From Coprococcus sp. OM04-5BH (GTDB lineage: Bacteria > Bacillota > Clostridia > Lachnospirales > Lachnospiraceae): a stretch of DNA of 64,000 nt. The notes below the pieces were generated by a model. It was not told the origin of the DNA and made no database searches. It saw nothing but the letters and a program-made list of their open reading frames with translations. The stretch lies in NCBI RefSeq assembly GCF_003482105.1, contig NZ_QULM01000005.1, forward strand, positions 62,001 to 126,000. The letters run 5' to 3'. Shown here piece by piece: positions 31,897 to 40,986 of the stretch (positions are counted from its first letter, which is position 1; every line of letters starts with the position of its first letter). The position numbers and the translations under genes are program-made.

Positions 31897-32901
31897 ATGA
31901 GCACAGAAGATAAAGAGAAGGACAATCTCAAGAATACAGGCAAGGACCATAGCCAAAGCACCAACAAAGATATATCCGTGGATAATAACAAAAGCACCAA
32001 TAAAGAGAGCGATAATACCGACAGTAAAAAAAAGGTCAAAGATATAAATGAGTATGAGCCGGTCCGAAAGGGCTCCACAAGACGTGTTGCAGAGGGCTTC
32101 AAGGATCCCAACCAGGTTGAGGCAGATGCAGGCAGAGTGACAGAGGATAATCTCGAGCTCCATGGGCTGTCAGGACGCCAGCGCAGAAAAGAGCTGCGCA
32201 AACGATTCTATGCCGAAATGGCTGATATGGATACTAAGTCCAAGGTTAAATTCTTCTTCCGGTACAACAAATGGAAGATCATCATCCCTATACTGGTTAT
32301 CGCCATTGTGATATCCACTGCGGGAACCATAATAAACAACAAGAAGCCGGTCGCCATATCCTACGCCATCATTAATTCGCCGAACTATTACGACATAAAC
32401 ACCGACGTGATTGAAAAGGACTATATGGAATATTATGGTATGTCTACGAAGAAATATCAGATAATATCCACAGCTGGTATAAATTATGACCTTGATACCT
32501 ACGAGGAGGATTCACAGCAGTACTCCAATTCTGCCGCCTACACCTCATTTCCTACCAACTGCAGAACTAACTACTATGACATAATCATTACTGACAAAAA
32601 GGGTCTTGAGTATTGTGCCAAGACATCACTGATATATCCTGTTGACGATATATTCACCGCAGACCTGTCAAATGCCATCAGCAAAGGCTGCAGCGATCTT
32701 CTCACGTCAGCCAAGGATTATGAAGACAACGACGAAGTATTTGCCATTGATATAAGCGGTACTGCTTTCGCCAAGTCACTAAATCTTGACTTTGACCAGG
32801 CATATATATGCTTCCCGGGTTCTGATACCAGCAATATTGAAAATGTGCGAAAGATGTTAAACTTCATCTTTGATCTCGGACTTTCATTTGAAGAACAGTA
32901 A
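31897..32901 (+). CDS. one-pass membrane protein with disordered N-terminus
   Basis: A 334-residue protein of unknown family. Residues 1-60 are a Lys/Asp/Asn/Ser-rich, likely disordered cytoplasmic segment; 90-123 are basic; one transmembrane segment spans about 126-147; and about 185 extracytoplasmic residues follow with aromatic-rich beta structure (YYDIIITDKKGLEYCAK, FPGSDTSNIENVRKML). The outside domain loosely recalls the lobe of a periplasmic-binding-type fold, but I would not assign it. GGAGGCTTCAG precedes the ATG. A strong terminator follows. Confidence 0.75.
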   Translation: MSTEDKEKDNLKNTGKDHSQSTNKDISVDNNKSTNKESDNTDSKKKVKDINEYEPVRKGSTRRVAEGFKDPNQVEADAGRVTEDNLELHGLSGRQRRKELRKRFYAEMADMDTKSKVKFFFRYNKWKIIIPILVIAIVISTAGTIINNKKPVAISYAIINSPNYYDINTDVIEKDYMEYYGMSTKKYQIISTAGINYDLDTYEEDSQQYSNSAAYTSFPTNCRTNYYDIIITDKKGLEYCAKTSLIYPVDDIFTADLSNAISKGCSDLLTSAKDYEDNDEVFAIDISGTAFAKSLNLDFDQAYICFPGSDTSNIENVRKMLNFIFDLGLSFEEQ

Positions 32902-32914
32902 AAGCAAAAGAAAA

Positions 32915-32957
32915 AAGCGGCGGGCAGAGAAAATTTAACCTTCTCTGCCCGCTGTTT
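32915..32957. terminator. bidirectional terminator between convergent genes
   Basis: A 12-bp perfect stem GCGGGCAGAGAA/TTCTCTGCCCGC with a 9-base loop, flanked by AAAAAA on the left and TTTTT on the right. It serves the plus-strand gene ending at 32901 and trpS ending at 33009. Confidence 0.93.
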
Positions 32958-33008
32958 TTGCCTGTTTTCACTGTCAGTCTATATATTTTTTCCTGCAGCC
33001 TGTCTTCC

Positions 33009-34019
33009 CTATCTTGGGAGCTCGATAAATCCAACCTTCTTGTATACCTTGCGAAGTGTCTTATTGGCATAGTAGGATGCCTTTGCTGCATTTTCTTTCA
33101 TCATGCTGTCAAGGTACGTCTTATCTGCAATAAGTCTTGCATACTCGTCCTGTACAGGTTTAAGGGTCGAAGCAACAGCCTCTCCCACTGCCATCTTGAA
33201 GTCTCCGTAGCCCTTGCCGTCAAACTCGGCAACTGTCTGCTCAGGAGTATTTCCTGTTACTGCATCATAGATATCAATAAGATTCTTGATGCCCGGCTTA
33301 TCTTCTGAATATGCTATAAATCCGTCTGAATCTGTAATGGCTCTCTTGAACTTTCTCATGATCGTATCTGTATCATCAAGAAGAAGAATGCTTCCGTTTG
33401 GATTCTCATCTGACTTGGACATCTTCTTTGTAGGATCCTGAAGACTCATTATCTTGGCTCCGCTCTTGCCCATGTAAGCTTCCGGTATTGTAAATACGTC
33501 ACCATAGATACCGTTAAATCTTCCGGCAATATCTCTTGCAATCTCCAGGTGCTGGAGCTGATCCTTACCTACAGGAACCATATCTGCCTGATAGAGAAGG
33601 ATATCTGCTGCCATAAGTACAGGATATGTAAATAATCCTGTGTTTATGTTATCCGCATGCTTTGCTGACTTGTCCTTGAACTGGGTCATTCTGCTCATCT
33701 CTCCCATGTAGGTATAGCAGTTAAGTATCCATGCAAGCTGTGCGTGGGCAGGTACATGGGACTGGAAGAACAGGCAGTTCTTCTCAGGGTCAAGTCCTGC
33801 TGCTATATAAAGGGCGTAGAGCGTCCTTCCGTTCTTTCTTAGTGTTGCCGGATCCTGTCTTACAGTGATAGAGTGAAGATCCATAACTGCATAAAAACAC
33901 TGAACCGACTCATCATCATTTAAGTCCACCCAGTTCTTAAGGGCTCCAAGGTAATTTCCAAGTGTTATAATTCCTGTTGACTGCATTCCTGAAAGCAGTA
34001 CTTTCTTTCCGTCTATCAT
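33009..34019 (-). CDS. trpS: tryptophanyl-tRNA synthetase
   Basis: A 336-residue class Ic synthetase that charges tRNA-Trp. The HIGH-like motif is TLGNYLGALKNW after LLSGMQSTGI, the KMSKS motif is KKMSKSDEN, and PVGKDQLQHLEIARDIAGRFN is the conserved tRNA/Trp site region. Length matches the bacterial enzyme. AGGAGG 10 bases before the ATG at 34019 decides the start. It follows the ABC-F gene by only 22 bases, so no T-box leader is present and it is likely co-transcribed. Confidence 0.97.
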   Translation of the reverse strand: MIDGKKVLLSGMQSTGIITLGNYLGALKNWVDLNDDESVQCFYAVMDLHSITVRQDPATLRKNGRTLYALYIAAGLDPEKNCLFFQSHVPAHAQLAWILNCYTYMGEMSRMTQFKDKSAKHADNINTGLFTYPVLMAADILLYQADMVPVGKDQLQHLEIARDIAGRFNGIYGDVFTIPEAYMGKSGAKIMSLQDPTKKMSKSDENPNGSILLLDDTDTIMRKFKRAITDSDGFIAYSEDKPGIKNLIDIYDAVTGNTPEQTVAEFDGKGYGDFKMAVGEAVASTLKPVQDEYARLIADKTYLDSMMKENAAKASYYANKTLRKVYKKVGFIELPR

Positions 34020-34041
34020 TTGCTTTACGCCTCCTAATGTA

Positions 34042-35667
34042 TTAATCTTCAACATCCATATTCATGACCTGACGTTTTCTTGCCAGTTCATCATTTGCAA
34101 GGTACTCATCGTAGGTTGTCTGCTTATCGATAAGTCCTGTATTTGTAAGCTCTATGATTCTGTTTGCTGTGGTCTGTACAAACTGGTGATCCTGGGATGA
34201 GAACAGCACAACGCCCGGGAACTTGATAAGTCCGTTATTAAGGGCTGTGATGGACTCCATGTCCAGGTGGTTCGTAGGCTCATCAAGGATGAGACAATTG
34301 CTTCCCATGATCATGAGCTTTGAAAGAAGACATCTTACCTTCTCTCCTCCTGAGAGAACCTTAACCTTCTTGACTCCGTCTTCACCGGCGAATAACATTC
34401 TTCCAAGGAAGCCTCGTACATATGTGGCATCCTTCTCCTCTGAATACTGTGTGAGCCAGTCAACGATGATAAGATCATTGTCAAATTCCTTTGTGTTGTC
34501 CTTAGGAAAATAACCCTGGGATGTGGTAACGCCCCACTTGTAGCTTCCGCTGTCAGGTTCTTCCTCTCCCGCAAGGATCTTAAATAACATTGTTGTTGCC
34601 TTTGTGTTAGGTCCTACAAAGGCAATCTTGTCATCATGTCCCACTGTAAATGATATATCGTCAAGAAGCTTCTCTCCGTCCACCGTCTTTGAAATATGGG
34701 ATACGGTAAGAACTTCATTTCCAATCTCTCTCTTAGGTCTGAAATCAATGTATGGGTACTTTCTGCTTGATGGCTTGATCTCGTCAAGCTCGATCTTCTC
34801 AAGTGCTCTCTTTCTTGAAGTAGCCTGCTTGGACTTTGAAGCATTTGCCGAGAATCTCTGAATGAACTCCTGGAGCTCTTTGATCTTCTCTTCCTTCTTC
34901 TTGTTGGCTTCCTTCATCTGCTTGATCATCAGCTGGCTTGATTCATACCAGAAATCGTAGTTACCTGCATAGAGCTGGATCTTTGAATAATCTATATCAG
35001 CAATGTGTGTACATACTTTATTTAAGAAGTATCTGTCATGGGATACTACTATTACAGTGTTCTGGAAGTTGATGAGGAACTCCTCAAGCCATGCGATGGC
35101 GTCCATATCCAAGTGGTTTGTAGGCTCATCAAGAAGAAGTACGTCCGGATTGCCGAAGAGTGCCTGGGCAAGAAGTGTCTTGACCTTAAGGCCGCCGTCC
35201 AGATCCTTCATAAGCATATAGTGGTATTCTGTGTCAACTCCGAGACCATTAAGAAGTGTCTCTGCGTCCGACTCAGCTTCCCAACCATTTAACTCTGCGA
35301 ATTCCGACTCAAGCTCTGCCGCCCTGATACCATCCTCATCTGTGAAGTCTTCCTTCATGTAGATGGCATCCTTTTCCTTCATAATGTCATACAGTCTCTT
35401 ATTTCCCATGATGACTGTATCCAATACTGAGTATTCATCATATTTGAAGTGATCCTGCTGGAGCACCGAAAGTCTCTCACCCTCGTTCATGGTCACATCG
35501 CCCTTTGACGGCTCTATCTCACCCGAAAGGATCTTTAAGAATGTAGACTTTCCTGCGCCATTTGCACCGATAAGACCATAACAGTTACCTTCGGTGAACT
35601 TTATATTTACATCTTCAAATAATGCTTTTTTTCCAAATCTTAATGTTACGTTATTTGCACTTATCAT
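34042..35667 (-). CDS. ABC-F family ATPase with one degenerate ATP site
   Basis: A 541-residue twin ABC ATPase of the ABC-F family (YbiT/YkpA-like), which act on ribosomes. NBD1 has a normal Walker A GANGAGKS (residues 34-41) but its signature is LDGGLKVK instead of LSGGQ. NBD2 has a normal signature LSGGEKVR but its Walker A is GPNTKATT (352-359), lacking the catalytic lysine. Both Walker B motifs (LLLDEPTNHLDM, LILDEPTNHLDM) are intact. The basic inter-domain linker (MIKQMKEANKKKEEKIKEL) is present. The start at 35667 gives the family-typical MISANNVTLRFG. Confidence 0.93.
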   Translation of the reverse strand: MISANNVTLRFGKKALFEDVNIKFTEGNCYGLIGANGAGKSTFLKILSGEIEPSKGDVTMNEGERLSVLQQDHFKYDEYSVLDTVIMGNKRLYDIMKEKDAIYMKEDFTDEDGIRAAELESEFAELNGWEAESDAETLLNGLGVDTEYHYMLMKDLDGGLKVKTLLAQALFGNPDVLLLDEPTNHLDMDAIAWLEEFLINFQNTVIVVSHDRYFLNKVCTHIADIDYSKIQLYAGNYDFWYESSQLMIKQMKEANKKKEEKIKELQEFIQRFSANASKSKQATSRKRALEKIELDEIKPSSRKYPYIDFRPKREIGNEVLTVSHISKTVDGEKLLDDISFTVGHDDKIAFVGPNTKATTMLFKILAGEEEPDSGSYKWGVTTSQGYFPKDNTKEFDNDLIIVDWLTQYSEEKDATYVRGFLGRMLFAGEDGVKKVKVLSGGEKVRCLLSKLMIMGSNCLILDEPTNHLDMESITALNNGLIKFPGVVLFSSQDHQFVQTTANRIIELTNTGLIDKQTTYDEYLANDELARKRQVMNMDVED

Positions 35668-35832
35668 ATAAATATATACCTTTCCCATTTTCTAAACTAA
35701 AAGTATAACAATCCACCGAGTTCATGTCAATGAATTAATGGGATGTGAATACAATTTTAAAAAATGTCCACACTAATGACTGTAACTACAAATATGGAAC
35801 AGGACTGATGTCCAAACCGGGAGGAAATCAAA

Positions 35833-36012
35833 ATGAGAAGTTCAAATGAAACTTACAGGGAAGTTGCCGAAAGGTGCAGTTCTTACGATGTTAAAGATTG
35901 TCCTGACTGCTACAGCAACTCAGCAAATGAGGTAAGCTGCCTTAACTGCTCACATTTCTGCAACGAGCACTGTACACTTGATCTCTACGACAGGATTGCA
36001 AAAAATCTTTAA
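35833..36012 (+). CDS. 59-residue cysteine-rich protein
   Basis: A small open frame with a strong GGAGG eight bases before its ATG and its own terminator at 36077. The protein (start MRSSNETYREVAERC, end LYDRIAKNL) has seven cysteines, grouped as KDCPDC, SCLNC and FCNEHC, which would suit one zinc site or an iron-sulfur cluster. It has no signal peptide or membrane segment. I do not recognise a named family. It is divergent from the ABC-F gene and isolated, suggesting independent regulation. Confidence 0.8.
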   Translation: MRSSNETYREVAERCSSYDVKDCPDCYSNSANEVSCLNCSHFCNEHCTLDLYDRIAKNL

Positions 36013-36076
36013 CACCTGTATGGAGCATGGGAGACCTGGCATAATCCTTATGACTAAGCCGTAAGGTTTCTAACCG

Positions 36077-36131
36077 GGAGCACCTTTTTTCGGTACCGGC
36101 ACATCTGGCACCGGAGAAGGTGCTCCTTTTT
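36077..36131 (+). terminator. terminator of the Cys-rich protein gene
   Basis: Arms GGAGCACC and GGTGCTCC with internal CGGTACCGG-rich pairing, followed by TTTTT. A second small hairpin CCTTA/TAAGG precedes it. Confidence 0.9.
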
Positions 36132-36418
36132 GTTATGGCTGCCTCTACCCAAGGATTCCAATTTTACGTTCTTATCTTTCATTTTCAAAAATGTCAAACA
36201 CAAATCTTTTTTTATTTTGAAGTACACAGGCAATTTTTTATTTAAAGTGTGCGAACTAAAATCTTTTTACTTTGGCGATTTTCATGGGGCACAATGCCTT
36301 ACAGCTATTGACAACAACTACAGCTTTAAGTAAAATTCCAATTATATTATCATATTGAGAAAAATATCATGTGATAAGGATCAATTTACTATTTTTATTT
36401 TAAAGGAGAAATCAATAC
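36132..36418. other. AT-rich gene-free stretch
   Basis: No open frame with a ribosome binding site, no repeat and no confident promoter is visible. It presumably carries the promoter of the CNNM/CorC gene at 36419. Confidence 0.4.
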
Positions 36419-37705
36419 ATGGACCCCAATGGTATAATGCAACTGATTATACTCGTCATTCTTATCCTTCTGTCAGCTTTCTTTTCATCGGCAGAAACAG
36501 CACTTACTACAGTAAACAAATACGCCCTGCGTTCTATGGCAGACTCCGGCAACAAACGTGCCGCAAGAGTCCTTAAAGTTACTGAAAACAGTGCGAAGCT
36601 GATCAGCACCATCTTGATAGGAAACAACATCGTAAACATTTCAGCATCATCCCTTGCAACAACCCTTACAACAAGAGTATTCGGAAGTGCCGCCGTAGGT
36701 ATTTCAACAGGTATACTGACTCTGCTTATTCTTATATTTGGCGAGATCACACCGAAGACCGTAGCCCAGTTATACAGCGTCAAGATATCTCTTTTGTATG
36801 TTGACATCATCAAGTTCCTGATGTTCGTGCTTACGCCTGTAATATGGATCGTAAATAAGCTTGCGGACGCAATATTCTTTATCCTGCGAATTGACAAGAA
36901 CAATACCGGTGCCAAGATCACCGAGGATGAGCTTCGTACCGTAGTAAATGTCAGTGAGGAGGAAGGTGTAATCGAGGATGAGGAGAAGGAAATGATCACA
37001 AATGTGGTTGATTTCGGCGACTCCAGAGTCAGGGATGTTATGATTCCCCGTGTTGACATGACTGTTGTGGATGTGGATGCAGATTACGACAGTGTGCTGA
37101 ATATCTACATGAAAGTGCCTTACACCCGAATACCTGTGTACGAGGGGTCAAAGGATCACATAATCGGTCTCCTTCACATAAAGGATCTGTTCTTCTACAG
37201 AGCCACCCACAAGGATGATGATTTTAAGATCAGAAGTATCATGAGAGAGCCTCTGTATGTGTTTGAATTCCAGAAGACAAACGACCTCCTTAGCACCATG
37301 AAGTCTACTTCCAATTCGGCAGCCATCGCCTTAAATGAGTATGGACTGTGTGCCGGCCTTGTCACCACCGAGGATCTTGTGGAGGAGATCATCGGCGACA
37401 TAAAGGACGAGTACGATTCTGCCGAGCACAATAATATAGTAAAGCTTGACGATACCCATTACAGTGTAAATGGTTCTATAAATCTTGATGACCTTAACGA
37501 CGCTCTGGGACTTGATATCCGGTCTGAGGACTATGACTCCCTGGGCGGATATATAATCGAACTTCTGGATCATCTGCCGAAGCAGGGAGACACCGTCACA
37601 GACGGCGTTATCTTCTGCAAGGTTACCCAGATGGTGAAGAACCGTGTACTCAGGGTTCTTGTGGAGATACTGCCAAAGGCCGAGGAAAATGAAGAAACTA
37701 AATAA
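36419..37705 (+). CDS. CNNM/CorC (HlyC) family transporter
   Basis: A 428-residue membrane protein: an N-terminal DUF21 (CNNM) transmembrane domain of about 190 residues with the conserved LSAFFSSAETALTTVNK helix and IFGEITPKTVA, then a CBS-domain pair (VMIPRVDMTVVDVDADYDSVL; IPVYEGSKDHIIGLLHIKDL), and a C-terminal CorC_HlyC domain. The family exports or gates Mg2+ and Co2+; the old name hemolysin is misleading. AAAGGAG precedes the ATG. Monocistronic or followed by the DUF1836 gene 160 bases later. Confidence 0.94.
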   Translation: MDPNGIMQLIILVILILLSAFFSSAETALTTVNKYALRSMADSGNKRAARVLKVTENSAKLISTILIGNNIVNISASSLATTLTTRVFGSAAVGISTGILTLLILIFGEITPKTVAQLYSVKISLLYVDIIKFLMFVLTPVIWIVNKLADAIFFILRIDKNNTGAKITEDELRTVVNVSEEEGVIEDEEKEMITNVVDFGDSRVRDVMIPRVDMTVVDVDADYDSVLNIYMKVPYTRIPVYEGSKDHIIGLLHIKDLFFYRATHKDDDFKIRSIMREPLYVFEFQKTNDLLSTMKSTSNSAAIALNEYGLCAGLVTTEDLVEEIIGDIKDEYDSAEHNNIVKLDDTHYSVNGSINLDDLNDALGLDIRSEDYDSLGGYIIELLDHLPKQGDTVTDGVIFCKVTQMVKNRVLRVLVEILPKAEENEETK

Positions 37706-37865
37706 TTTTCATTTTCAGGACAACAAATATAAATTGTTTATGAAATCTGGGGATATATCCAAAAATCTCTTGTGGCAGAGAAATAAATCCTATATAATTA
37801 TAAGGATGTAGTGTTGTGTGATTTTCATGATTTGGAGATCATTTTTAAGGAAACGGAAGATATAA

Positions 37866-38711
37866 ATGGAAAATAATATAAGCAGTATTCGAGATCTGAT
37901 CGAAATGACAAGTTCCCTGAACTTCATCGATCCGGCAGATGTGCCATCCATTGAATTATACATGGATCAGGTCACTACCTTCTTAGAGGAAAAACTAAAT
38001 AACAACAAGAGAAACGAAGAAGAAAAGACCATGACCAAGACCATGATCAACAACTATACGAAGAATGACCTTCTTCCGCCTCCTAACAAGAAAAGATATA
38101 CCAAGGAGCACCTTATTCTTCTCATTTATATTTATTATCTGAAGAACCTGCTCAGCATAAATGATATACAGACGTTGTTAAAGCCTATGATCGAGGATTA
38201 TTTCGGAAGTAATGATCCGTCAAAGAGCATAGATCAGATATATGCCAAGATCTTCAATCACCAGAAGGATCACTACAAGGACATCCAGAAGAGTATCATG
38301 AACACCTTCAACAGAGCTTCTGAAATGTATGATCCACAGAATGAGGGTTATCTCCACGACATGAGCCTTATTGCTCTCCTGTCGGCGGATGTATACGTTA
38401 AGAAAAAGTATATCGAGCATTTGATCGATAATATGCGTACCATCCAGGAAAAGGAAGCAAAGGCAAAGGAGAAAGAAGTTAAAGCCAAGGAAAAAGAGGC
38501 TGCCATGAAAGCAAAGGATGCTGCAATTAAAGCTAAAGCTTCAAACGAAGCAAGAGCTAAAGCAGCCCAGAAAGCCAAGAGCCAGCCAAACGCCAAGGGC
38601 AAAGCCGGGGCTACCGCGAAGACCGGAACTAACGCAAAATCCGGTGCCGATCAGAAGGCAGCTCAAAAGGTGAAGCCAAATCAAACAGGAAATCGAAGCC
38701 AAATTAAATAA
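37866..38711 (+). CDS. DUF1836 protein with Lys/Ala-rich tail
   Basis: A 281-residue protein. Residues 30-185 match the DUF1836 pattern: LYMDQVTTFLEEKL, then TMINNYTKNDLLPPPNKKRYTKEHLILLIYIYYLKNLLSINDIQTLLKP, a helix-turn-helix of MerR-like character suggesting DNA binding. Residues 195-281 are an unusual tail of K-A-K-E-K-E and A-K-A repeats ending in Gly/Gln-rich sequence, resembling histone-H1-like tails, which could bind nucleic acid non-specifically. The DUF is common in Firmicutes; the tail is not part of it. A strong terminator follows. Confidence 0.85.
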   Translation: MENNISSIRDLIEMTSSLNFIDPADVPSIELYMDQVTTFLEEKLNNNKRNEEEKTMTKTMINNYTKNDLLPPPNKKRYTKEHLILLIYIYYLKNLLSINDIQTLLKPMIEDYFGSNDPSKSIDQIYAKIFNHQKDHYKDIQKSIMNTFNRASEMYDPQNEGYLHDMSLIALLSADVYVKKKYIEHLIDNMRTIQEKEAKAKEKEVKAKEKEAAMKAKDAAIKAKASNEARAKAAQKAKSQPNAKGKAGATAKTGTNAKSGADQKAAQKVKPNQTGNRSQIK

Positions 38712-38717
38712 GCTTGA

Positions 38718-38768
38718 AAAAAGCAGAAATGAAATCATATGTGTGATAACATTTCTGCTTTTTATTTT
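38718..38768. terminator. bidirectional terminator between convergent genes
   Basis: A 14-bp perfect stem AAAAAGCAGAAATG/CATTTCTGCTTTTT with an 18-base loop and T-rich flank. It separates the DUF1836 gene from the minus-strand DUF3810 gene. Confidence 0.92.
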
Positions 38769-38869
38769 TGCGAAACATCTTATCCTCGACTCTTTATCAA
38801 CTTCCAAGCTGTAGCCAAATTTAAAATCTTCTGTCCATATAACAGCATAATCTTTTACTTTTAAACGTT

Positions 38870-40243
38870 TTATGGAAAATAATATTTTAAGAGCATAAGA
38901 ACTACCCCGTCATAATTTTTCTCTTCAAGGAGATCAGCCTGAGTATCCCATCCAACATCCGCTACGCTTTCAGCAGCCTGGGATACATTTTCTTCTAAGG
39001 CTTTATTTACATTTGCCTCGTAGTTCTTCTGATATTCCTCTATATTATGTTGATCATCAAGTTTCACCCGGTCACTGAGCTCAGGCTGCTTATTAAGGAA
39101 TTCCAATGTTCCTTCCGGATCCTTGTTGTACATTTCATTTGCAGCAGTGTAACATTCATCAGTCACATAGCTAAGTATGTACCTGTAGGAGCTATATGCC
39201 AGCAGCCCGGAGTCACTGTTCGTGCCTGCAAGAAAGCCTATGAAGTTCGCGTCCCTCTCGGTATAAAAGCCCTTGTGGTGTGCCATTTCGTGGGCAACCA
39301 GCGGTCCATAATCCATGTAGGTTGTATATTTGTTGATGGTGACCTCCATGGTGTATGGGTATGTGTAACCGCCTATCCCCATAAAGTCCAGGATGTCAGA
39401 GCAGTAAGCAAGCTTAACCTTCGGATAATATCCATCAAGTATCGGATAAATGTCCGAAAGCCCCTCCATGGCTTTCACCACTTCCTCATATATATCCTCA
39501 TCCTGCTTTATATAACCATTTTCATCCCTGTCCACCTGCTCCGCCAGAGAATTTATGTTATTTATCAATATAGCTCTGAGGGAGAATAGATCCTCAGTGG
39601 TGTACTCTCTTTCGTCTGATGTATCTACACCATTGTCACCACTCACATTTTCATTAGCTTTGGCGTTCTCTCCCGCAGTTGCTTCCGGGGATATATTATC
39701 ATTTGCTCCGGCATCATTTTCTGTAGTTGCTTCCACGTTCATATCAGCCACTACCTGTGCACCGCTTCCGCGAAAAGGGACGAACCAATTAAGGGTGTAT
39801 ATCAAGGCAGTTACTACGAGCGTTGCCAAGATCACCTTCATATACACTGCTACACAGTGCCTGAACTTCTTATAAAAAAGCCCTATACCTTTCTTGTTAT
39901 ATACTGCCGCAAGCCTTCTCATTAACAAAACAATTAGAAGAGCCAGTAATGCTACGATCATGATCACAGCCATGATCATCACCAGATACATCATTATCTC
40001 TCCCAAATTAAACGGAAGTATACCTGTAACCCGGCTTATTGCATTCGCTATATGGTGATAAATATGTTTTGTATAAAAATCGCAGAAACTTCGGCTGAAC
40101 GCCACTAGATTTATGATCAAAGTGATGGTTATGATCATCAGAATTGTTTTCGTGTACAAACTCAAGGATTTTAATTTGCTTTTTATCAAATATGATCTTC
40201 CCTTCGCTTTTGTGGGTTTTGATGTCAGGGCACGCCGGAACAT
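38870..40243 (-). CDS. DUF3810-type membrane metalloprotease-like protein
   Basis: A 457-residue protein with three N-terminal transmembrane segments (about residues 34-50, 84-108, 136-156), a Thr/Asn/Glu-rich linker (165-215), and a soluble domain carrying a zincin motif HEMAHHKGFYTERDANF: H318, E319, H322 and E329 would bind zinc. This layout matches DUF3810. Downstream YSSYRYILSYV is also typical. Substrate is unknown. No strong ribosome binding site precedes the ATG at 40243, only CCGGGT. It follows the YerC-type regulator gene by 86 bases. Confidence 0.86.
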   Translation of the reverse strand: MFRRALTSKPTKAKGRSYLIKSKLKSLSLYTKTILMIITITLIINLVAFSRSFCDFYTKHIYHHIANAISRVTGILPFNLGEIMMYLVMIMAVIMIVALLALLIVLLMRRLAAVYNKKGIGLFYKKFRHCVAVYMKVILATLVVTALIYTLNWFVPFRGSGAQVVADMNVEATTENDAGANDNISPEATAGENAKANENVSGDNGVDTSDEREYTTEDLFSLRAILINNINSLAEQVDRDENGYIKQDEDIYEEVVKAMEGLSDIYPILDGYYPKVKLAYCSDILDFMGIGGYTYPYTMEVTINKYTTYMDYGPLVAHEMAHHKGFYTERDANFIGFLAGTNSDSGLLAYSSYRYILSYVTDECYTAANEMYNKDPEGTLEFLNKQPELSDRVKLDDQHNIEEYQKNYEANVNKALEENVSQAAESVADVGWDTQADLLEEKNYDGVVLMLLKYYFP

Positions 40244-40329
40244 ACCCGGCTGTCATGCCCTGCTTAAATCAGTTATTATTATTTCTTTTATCAGAACTTC
40301 TTTTCTTATCTCTTCTTATGTTATATTCT

Positions 40330-40635
40330 TTATTCTTCCGGCTTTTTGAAGCTCTTCATTCTTCCGAACACCAGCTCATAACCGTCTTTTCCATAATTTA
40401 AGGATCTGTTTACTCTGCTTATGGTAGCTGTAGAAGCACCGGTTTTTTCTGCCACCTCAAGATATGTATTATTTTCTTTTAACATCTTGGCAACAGCAAA
40501 TCTCTGGGCGATTGAAAGCAATTCATTTATTGTACATACATCCTCAAAAAATGAAAAACATTCATCCTCGTTTTCAAGTGTTAATATTGCTTCAAATAAG
40601 TCTTTTACTGCTTCTGTATGCACTGTCTTTCCCAT
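40330..40635 (-). CDS. YerC/YecD family TrpR-like regulator
   Basis: A 101-residue helix-turn-helix protein of the TrpR superfamily, YerC/YecD branch. VCTINELLSIAQRFAVAKML and TYLEVAEKTGASTATISRVNRSLNYG (recognition helix) are diagnostic. Targets of this family are poorly known. In Firmicutes it is often next to pcrA; here it precedes the DUF3810 gene. The 351-bp region upstream (40636-40986) holds no gene, only a terminator for the GH13 gene. Confidence 0.93.
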   Translation of the reverse strand: MGKTVHTEAVKDLFEAILTLENEDECFSFFEDVCTINELLSIAQRFAVAKMLKENNTYLEVAEKTGASTATISRVNRSLNYGKDGYELVFGRMKSFKKPEE

Positions 40636-40832
40636 TTCTTACCACTCCCATTATATTTTATTAAGCTTTCGTTTTTTACTGTTATACTTCTGTTATGCTT
40701 TACTCTTGCATAGTGTTAAAGCACTTTTTTATAATACCCCATCAATTGATTTTTTGCAATACGGAAGTGTCTAAAAAGAGTGATGGGCAGCTAACATATT
40801 ATCGATATCAAAATCTCAAAAAGAGTAAATAT

Positions 40833-40887
40833 AAAAAGTCCGGACAACGTATCTCTAATTTCAGATACGTCGCCGGACTCTTTTTTA
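40833..40887 (-). terminator. terminator of the GH13-like gene
   Basis: Nested stems AGTCCGG/CCGGACT and ACGTATCT/AGATACGT with T- and A-rich flanks. It lies about 100 bases after the stop codon at 40987 on the minus strand; the A/T flanks would let it work both ways. Confidence 0.88.
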
Positions 40888-40986
40888 TTTTTGTCTGTTA
40901 CTTTTATTTATTTCGTTTATCACATTTTCAGCCTAATGTTACAGAGTTGCCATTCCATAGCTTGCCGCTACAGACTCGTATGCTCT

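Noticed and set aside
34020..34041. T-box leader for trpS
   Set aside because: Only 22 bases separate trpS from the upstream gene, leaving no room for a T-box.
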